Source: Akkermansiaceae bacterium (lineage in GTDB: Bacteria > Verrucomicrobiota > Verrucomicrobiia > Verrucomicrobiales > DEV007). Taken from it: a stretch of DNA of 35,439 nt. Below are positions 30,867 to 35,439 of this stretch, one piece after another; position 1 is the first letter of the stretch; each line of letters opens with the position of its first letter. Location: contig JACKQE010000024.1 of assembly GCA_024233005.1 (NCBI GenBank), positions 1-35,439 on the forward strand. Direction: 5' to 3'. The translations under genes were made by a program, and so were the position numbers. The notes beneath the pieces were generated by a model. It was not told where the DNA came from. It saw only the letters and a list, made by a program, of their open reading frames with translations, and made no database searches.

Positions 30867-32483
30867 ATGAAACCCGTTGCGGCACTTGTCTGGTTGATGC
30901 TCCTTCCCGTTGGATCTGTCGTGGCGGCAGAGGAGGAAGGCATCGACTGGCTGCTGACCTATGACGGAAAAGCCCTGCCCGGGGCGGATTGGACCGCGGT
31001 GGGATCCCCCAAGGCAACCGTCGAACCGGAGGGGTTGCGGTTGGTCGACGATGATGCGGGCTTTTCCTATTTTCAGGCTCCCTGGCAGGCGGATCCTCGC
31101 CTGGAAACCGTCGTGGAAGCCACCGTCAGGGTGGTGTCCCAGACCGGCTCACAAAAGACCAAGACCGCCTCATCCCTTTGGCCCTGGCGCGATGGGGCTC
31201 CGGTCTCCGTTTTGGTCAGCGATGGACGGCATCAGGAGGGGCTGGTGCTCTTCGCGAACCAGGCCGCGAGTCACACCGACCGCTTCATTCCGATGGACAC
31301 CTCCAACCGGTTCCACACCTACCGGCTGATCCTCCATGGCAAGGACATGGAAATGTGGGTGGATGGCAAGAGACAGGTCACCGGGCAGGGAGCGTTTTGG
31401 AAACCGGCGGAATCATCCGCTCCCTTCATCCGCTTTGGATCGAGCGCCAAGGTCGCCACCGGCACTGCCGTGTGGGCCTCGGTGAGGCTGGGAGTGAGGA
31501 AACCCGCCGGACCGTTGGCGACGGATCCGGTGACGGTCAAGGTGGGGGAACCCTGGGACATACCCCGGGAGGCCGTCCGCCAGACCCGGCCCTACCTCTA
31601 CGACATGGGCCACGGTCTGCTGCTCATGAGTGTGGCCCAAGGGCCGGACGCCTTTTACGAGCCCTACGGGCTCCTCAAATCGACCGATGCCGGAAAATCC
31701 TGGACCCCCATTCCCGGATTGGACCAGAAGGACACCACCCCGCTGCCGGTGCTGCGCCGTCCGGATGGGAGCATTCTCGCGATGTCGCGTTGGACCCGCA
31801 CCCGGCCCGATGGTGCCGTCTTTGGCATCACGACCACCCTCGACCGCAACGCGGAGACCTTCACGCAAGTAGAAAACCGCATCGTCCTGCCACAGCGCTA
31901 CACGAACGAATCCGAGGGCGACCAGATCATTTGCGAGCGCCATGTCTGGAACGATCCCGACGGCGGCGTGACGATGGTGTTGTGGAGCCGCAAGCGGGTG
32001 CCGCTTCCCGACGGACGCCTCACCACGGCGCGTTTTTCCCATCTGGTCCGCAGCCTGGATGAAGGTAAGACGTGGCACTATGTTTCCACGATCGGTCCGG
32101 GGGGCGAGCCGGCGGTGGTGCGCCTCTCGGAGACCGAGCAAACGGCCGTGATCCGGGGAGACCGCAATTCCCGGATGAAACAGATGTTTTCCCAGGATGC
32201 CGGGAAGACCTGGTCGGATCCCGTCGAGCTCGAGGTCGGCAAAGTGCTTCCCGACCTGGTGCTGATGAGCAATGGTGTCCTCGCCTGCAGTTACGGGCGC
32301 CCTGCCTCTTGTCTGATGTTCAGTCTCGATCAGGGGAAAACCTGGACCTCCCATCACGTGATTTCCGACAAGGTTGGTTTCAATTACACCAGCATCCGGG
32401 AAATCAGCCCGGGCCGTCTTCTTTTCGTGCACGACGCGCCACAACTGAACGCCCGATTCATCGAGGTGGAGCGGGCGCGGTAA
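30867..32483 (+). CDS. Secreted BNR-repeat (sialidase-fold) protein with N-terminal jelly-roll domain
   Basis: 538 residues from the ATG at 30867 (C-rich leader), with a signal peptide ending about Ala21. Residues about 25-210 form a LamG/concanavalin-like domain ('NRFHTYRLILHGKDMEMWVDGKRQ'). The rest is a propeller with four Asp-boxes: STDAGKSW (272-279), SLDEGKTW (396-403), SQDAGKTW (442-449) and SLDQGKTW (486-493). I do not see the FRIP arginine motif of true sialidases, so it may be another glycan hydrolase or a binding protein of that fold. It lies 102 bases after the dehydrogenase-like gene and 40 before the esterase. Confidence 0.85.
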   Translation: MKPVAALVWLMLLPVGSVVAAEEEGIDWLLTYDGKALPGADWTAVGSPKATVEPEGLRLVDDDAGFSYFQAPWQADPRLETVVEATVRVVSQTGSQKTKTASSLWPWRDGAPVSVLVSDGRHQEGLVLFANQAASHTDRFIPMDTSNRFHTYRLILHGKDMEMWVDGKRQVTGQGAFWKPAESSAPFIRFGSSAKVATGTAVWASVRLGVRKPAGPLATDPVTVKVGEPWDIPREAVRQTRPYLYDMGHGLLLMSVAQGPDAFYEPYGLLKSTDAGKSWTPIPGLDQKDTTPLPVLRRPDGSILAMSRWTRTRPDGAVFGITTTLDRNAETFTQVENRIVLPQRYTNESEGDQIICERHVWNDPDGGVTMVLWSRKRVPLPDGRLTTARFSHLVRSLDEGKTWHYVSTIGPGGEPAVVRLSETEQTAVIRGDRNSRMKQMFSQDAGKTWSDPVELEVGKVLPDLVLMSNGVLACSYGRPASCLMFSLDQGKTWTSHHVISDKVGFNYTSIREISPGRLLFVHDAPQLNARFIEVERAR

Positions 32484-32523
32484 GAGCGGCGCGAAGTGCG
32501 GCAATCCCTTCCCCCAAATCCCC

Positions 32524-33384
32524 ATGAAACCCCTCGTCCTCCTCTTCCTTGGTCTCGCCATTCTGCCGTCCGTCCGGGCCCAGCAGATTCAGCGCGACAT
32601 CCCCTATCTGGCCAACGGCCACCCCCGCCACGTGCTCGACCTCTACGCCCCGGAGGGGGCCCGGAACCTGCCGGTGGTCTTCTGGATCCATGGGGGAGGA
32701 TGGCAGGCCGGGGACAAGTCGGACGTCAAACTCAAGCCCCAATGGTTCATGGACAAGGGCTTTGTCTTTGTCTCGACCAACTACCGGCTCCTCCCGGAAG
32801 TCGACATGGGCACCCTGACTCGCGATGTCGCCAAGGCGTTCCACTGGGTGCGCCAGCATGTCGCCGAGTCCGGCGGCGATCCCGGACGGATCCTGGTCGG
32901 CGGCCATTCGGCGGGGGCGCAGCTCGCCGCGCTGCTCTGCACCGATGACCGGTATCTGACCGAGAATGGCGACAGTTTCCAGGCCTTGATCGGATGCGTG
33001 CCCGTGGATGGCGACACCTACGACGTGCCCGCCATCATTGAGACCGCGGAGACGCGGCTCCGGGTGCACCATCTGCCTCCGCGGGTCAACGGGCACCGCG
33101 AGAAATTCGGGGTCACCCCGGCCAATCACCTCCTGTTTTCCGCCGTGACCCATGTGGCCAAGGACAAGGGCATCCCGCCCTTCCTGATTCTTCACGTCGC
33201 CGCGCACCCAGACACCACCGCCCAGGCCCAGCGGCTCGGGAATGTGCTGAAGGACGCGGGCATTCCGGTCACGGTCTTCGGCGCCAAAAACACCGACCAC
33301 AGCGGACTCAATGACCACCTCGGCGGGGCGGACGATCCCGCCACGGAGGCGCTCACCCGCTTTGTGGCCGCGGCGCTGCCGTGA
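32524..33384 (+). CDS. Secreted alpha/beta-hydrolase, carboxylesterase type
   Basis: 286 residues with a signal peptide ending near Ala19. The oxyanion motif HGGGW (56-60), the nucleophile elbow GGHSAGA (Ser129) and a late histidine (His259 in 'NTDHSGLN') form the core of a BD-FAE/HSL-like esterase; Asp230 in 'AAHPDTT' is a candidate third residue. Such enzymes remove acetyl or feruloyl groups from glycans. It sits between a BNR protein and a sialidase, which suggests removal of O-acetyl groups from sialic acid or other sugars, an inference from context. The leader is C-rich, without a Shine-Dalgarno. Confidence 0.88.
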   Translation: MKPLVLLFLGLAILPSVRAQQIQRDIPYLANGHPRHVLDLYAPEGARNLPVVFWIHGGGWQAGDKSDVKLKPQWFMDKGFVFVSTNYRLLPEVDMGTLTRDVAKAFHWVRQHVAESGGDPGRILVGGHSAGAQLAALLCTDDRYLTENGDSFQALIGCVPVDGDTYDVPAIIETAETRLRVHHLPPRVNGHREKFGVTPANHLLFSAVTHVAKDKGIPPFLILHVAAHPDTTAQAQRLGNVLKDAGIPVTVFGAKNTDHSGLNDHLGGADDPATEALTRFVAAALP

Positions 33385-33441
33385 GGCAAGTCCCCGGATC
33401 CGGAATTCACCCGTTCCCTATAAGACCGCACCCCTCCCTCC

Positions 33442-34527
33442 ATGAAAACGATTCCCTGGCTGCTTTCCCTGCTGGGCGTGGCGGCTCTGTCGGCCTCCGC
33501 GCAGGAAGACACCATCCTCTGGAAAGCCGGCAGCGACGGCTACCACACCTTCCGGATACCCGCGCTCCTCGTCACTGCCAAGGGCTCCGTCCTTGCCTTG
33601 GGTGAAGGCCGGAAAACGGGCGCGGGCGACCATGGGGACGTCGATCTGGTCCTGAAACGCAGCACTGACGGCGGGCGCACCTGGTCGGCAACACAGATCG
33701 TCCACGAGGAGGGCGGCGACGCCCCGATCACGATCGGCAATCCCTGTCCGGTGGAGGATGCCTCGACCGGCACGATTTGGCTGCCCTTTTGCCGGGACAA
33801 CAAGTCGGTCTGGATCACTTCCAGCACCGATGGCGGGGTGACGTGGGCGCGGCCCAGAGATCTCGGCACCGCGGCGGTTCGTCCGGATTGGGACTGGGTG
33901 GCCACCGGACCGGGCATCGGCATCCAGCTCAAAGGCGGCCGGCTCGTCATTCCCTGTGATCACAAGCGCGCGTTGGCCAGCGAGAAGCCGGAGTGGAATT
34001 CGCACATGATGTTCAGCGACGACCACGGCGCCACCTGGCAGATCGGCGCGCCGATCCAGGCGGGTGGCAATGAATGCCAGGTCATCGAGCGGAGGGACGG
34101 TTCCTTGCTGGTGAATGCGCGGATGCAGGGGCACTTCGAGGGCTTCCGCGGCATCGCCAGCAGCACCGACGGCGGTGGGACCTGGACCGCGCTCGGGAAT
34201 GCCACCGCCCTGCCCTGTCCCAAGTGCCAGGGCAGCCTGATCCGCTATGATGACGCCACGCTGCTCTTCAGCAATCCGCACCCGCCGAAACCGGTCGCCG
34301 GCAAACCCAGCCATGCCCGGATCGACCTGACCGTCCGCCTCAGCCACGACGACGGCGCCACCTGGCCGGTGTCACGCCTCCTCCACGCCGGACCGAGTGC
34401 CTACTCCAGCCTCGGCCGACTGCCCGATGGCACCATCCTGTGCCTCTACGAAGGCGGCGAAAAGGCCTATCACGAAGGGATCCGGCTGGCGCGGTTCGGG
34501 ATGGAGTGGGTGCGCGGGAAGGAGTGA
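33442..34527 (+). CDS. Secreted GH33-type exo-sialidase
   Basis: 361 residues with a signal peptide ending near Ala20. The fold and active site of GH33 are nearly complete: the FRIP motif at 37-40 (Arg38), Glu211 in 'GNECQVIE', Arg227 in 'VNARM', Arg299 in 'LTVRLS', the nucleophile tyrosine Tyr321 in 'SAYSSLG' and Glu337 in 'LYEGG'. Asp63, in 'AGDHGD', is a candidate acid/base. Five Asp-boxes lie at 74-81, 128-135, 192-199, 241-248 and 301-308. It should release terminal sialic acid from glycans outside the cytoplasm. No sialic acid transporter or lyase is in the window. It is the last gene of the co-directional set. Confidence 0.88.
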   Translation: MKTIPWLLSLLGVAALSASAQEDTILWKAGSDGYHTFRIPALLVTAKGSVLALGEGRKTGAGDHGDVDLVLKRSTDGGRTWSATQIVHEEGGDAPITIGNPCPVEDASTGTIWLPFCRDNKSVWITSSTDGGVTWARPRDLGTAAVRPDWDWVATGPGIGIQLKGGRLVIPCDHKRALASEKPEWNSHMMFSDDHGATWQIGAPIQAGGNECQVIERRDGSLLVNARMQGHFEGFRGIASSTDGGGTWTALGNATALPCPKCQGSLIRYDDATLLFSNPHPPKPVAGKPSHARIDLTVRLSHDDGATWPVSRLLHAGPSAYSSLGRLPDGTILCLYEGGEKAYHEGIRLARFGMEWVRGKE

Positions 34528-34661
34528 CCGGCCCGTCCTGGTGATGGGTTCCTTGGGGCGGTCCTTTCCAGGGGGCAGGGCCTTTCCTGCGACGGAGGCG
34601 ACGAGGCTGTCTGCGACTGGCGTGGCCCAGTGGAAAGGGGGGGACTTCCCACGACCACGTG

Positions 34662-35439
34662 ATGGTGGATGGGGAAAGTGTTGTCAATGAGATGGCCTTC
34701 AGCTACGATGGTTTCAACCTAATGACGACGGATGTCCAAAGCCCCAGCGGAGGCATCACCTACGACGGGGCGGGCAACATGACCAGCCTGCGCCCGGGAG
34801 GGACCGACGGCGACGACTGGGATGAAAACCGCTCCCTGACCTGGGACGCCTGGAACCGCCTGGTGGCGGTGGCGGACGAGGAGGAGACAGTCGTGGCCAC
34901 CTACGCCTACGACGCCCTGACCCGGCGCATCGTCCGCACGGTGGGCGCGGAGGATCCCGTCCACACCTACTGGAGCAACCAGTGGAAGCCCCTGGAGGAA
35001 CGCGTCGGAGCGGATACCGATCCGGAACGGCAGTATGTGTGGGGGGCGCGCCCCGGGCATCGGGACGAGCTGATCCTGCGCGACCGGGACAGCACCGGCG
35101 ACGGCACCCTGGACGAGCGGCTTTACGCCACGATGGACTACTTCAATGCCACCGGCGCGCTGGACGCCGACGGCGACGTGGTGGAGCGCTACGCCTACAG
35201 CGCGTTTGGAGTGCGTCGCGTCATGGCGCCGGACTTCACGCCCCGGAGCGCCAGCACGGTGGATTGGGTCTTCGCGTTCCAGGGGCAGTTCCTCGATCCC
35301 GAGACTGGCTACTACGATTACGGCTATCGGTTTTACGTCCCGCTCCTCGGACGGTGGATCAATAGAGATCCGATTGGCGAACCGGGAGGAAGCAATTTGT
35401 ACGACATTGTAGGCAATGCGCCTATAGCATGGGTCGATT
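34662..35439 (+). CDS. Rhs core C-terminal fragment, runs off the window
   Basis: The frame is open from 34545 and still open at the window end. Rhs-like sequence starts about 34656 ('HDHVMVDGE'), with an ATG at 34662. YD repeats follow ('AFSYDGFNLMTTDV', 'ITYDGAGNMTSL', 'WDAWNRLVAVADEE', 'TYAYDALTRRIVRTV'), then the Rhs-associated core 'YGYRFYVPLLGRWINRDPIG' and 'GGSNLYDIVGNAP'. Only about 260 residues of core are present, where complete Rhs proteins have over a thousand. The 130 bases between the sialidase stop and 34656 do not read as Rhs. It is therefore an orphan tip or a 5'-truncated gene. The variable toxin-like end would lie just past the window. Confidence 0.82.
   Translation, partial: MVDGESVVNEMAFSYDGFNLMTTDVQSPSGGITYDGAGNMTSLRPGGTDGDDWDENRSLTWDAWNRLVAVADEEETVVATYAYDALTRRIVRTVGAEDPVHTYWSNQWKPLEERVGADTDPERQYVWGARPGHRDELILRDRDSTGDGTLDERLYATMDYFNATGALDADGDVVERYAYSAFGVRRVMAPDFTPRSASTVDWVFAFQGQFLDPETGYYDYGYRFYVPLLGRWINRDPIGEPGGSNLYDIVGNAPIAWVD

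Noticed and set aside
1..35439. tRNA or rRNA genes, riboswitches
   Set aside because: I saw no cloverleaf-like or ribosomal sequence on reading through the window; a dedicated scan was not possible.

Overview
The window is a piece of a GC-rich bacterial chromosome of the Planctomycetota-Verrucomicrobiota group, most likely a verrucomicrobium. The evidence is the dense set of secreted protein families typical of that group: DUF1549/DUF1553 and DUF1501 proteins, a planctomycete-type cytochrome c fused to WD40 repeats, a PVC-type membrane-bound dehydrogenase with a C-terminal CxxCH domain, a formylglycine sulfatase, Tat-exported TIM-barrel proteins and a XylR/AraC-type regulator. Most host genes start directly after a C-rich leader (often CCATG) without a clear Shine-Dalgarno sequence. 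No species can be named from the sequence alone.

Layout: (1) 1-10192 holds a DUF1549/DUF1553 protein cut by the window edge, a small membrane protein on the minus strand, then a plus-strand set of PPC-domain protein, cytochrome c/WD40 protein, DUF1501 protein and a neutral-ceramidase-like hydrolase. (2) 10287-12892 is a tight operon of an MFS transporter, a RidA-family protein and a VanX-type D-Ala-D-Ala dipeptidase. (3) 12904-17289 has a sulfatase facing a divergent pair, a glycoside-hydrolase-like protein and an SGNH-like protein. (4) 17290-21540 is an accessory island. It opens with 800 bases of decayed sequence and then carries an array of integron-type gene cassettes with attC sites. The array holds a 372-bp cassette duplicated exactly at its core sites, two small membrane protein cassettes, a cassette for a protein with a HEPN-like motif, an IS110-family remnant, a lipoprotein cassette and another membrane protein. 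No integron integrase is visible, so within this window it is an integrase-less attC cluster. A good sigma-70 promoter sits immediately in front of the first cassette. (5) 21682-24243 is the PVC-type dehydrogenase/cytochrome. (6) 25449-34527 has a XylR-like regulator divergent from a long co-directional set: DJ-1/PfpI protein, sugar isomerase-like TIM barrel, a multi-heme cytochrome gene broken by many frameshifts, a beta-propeller dehydrogenase-like protein, a BNR protein, an esterase and a GH33-type sialidase. (7) The window ends inside an Rhs core fragment that has no visible N-terminal part.

Together the host genes look like a degrader of complex, probably sulfated or sialylated, glycans and lipids. 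They supply exported hydrolases, cytochrome-linked sugar oxidation and local regulators. The cassette island is foreign to this setting in base composition, gene size and translation signals, and it is the most unusual part of the window.
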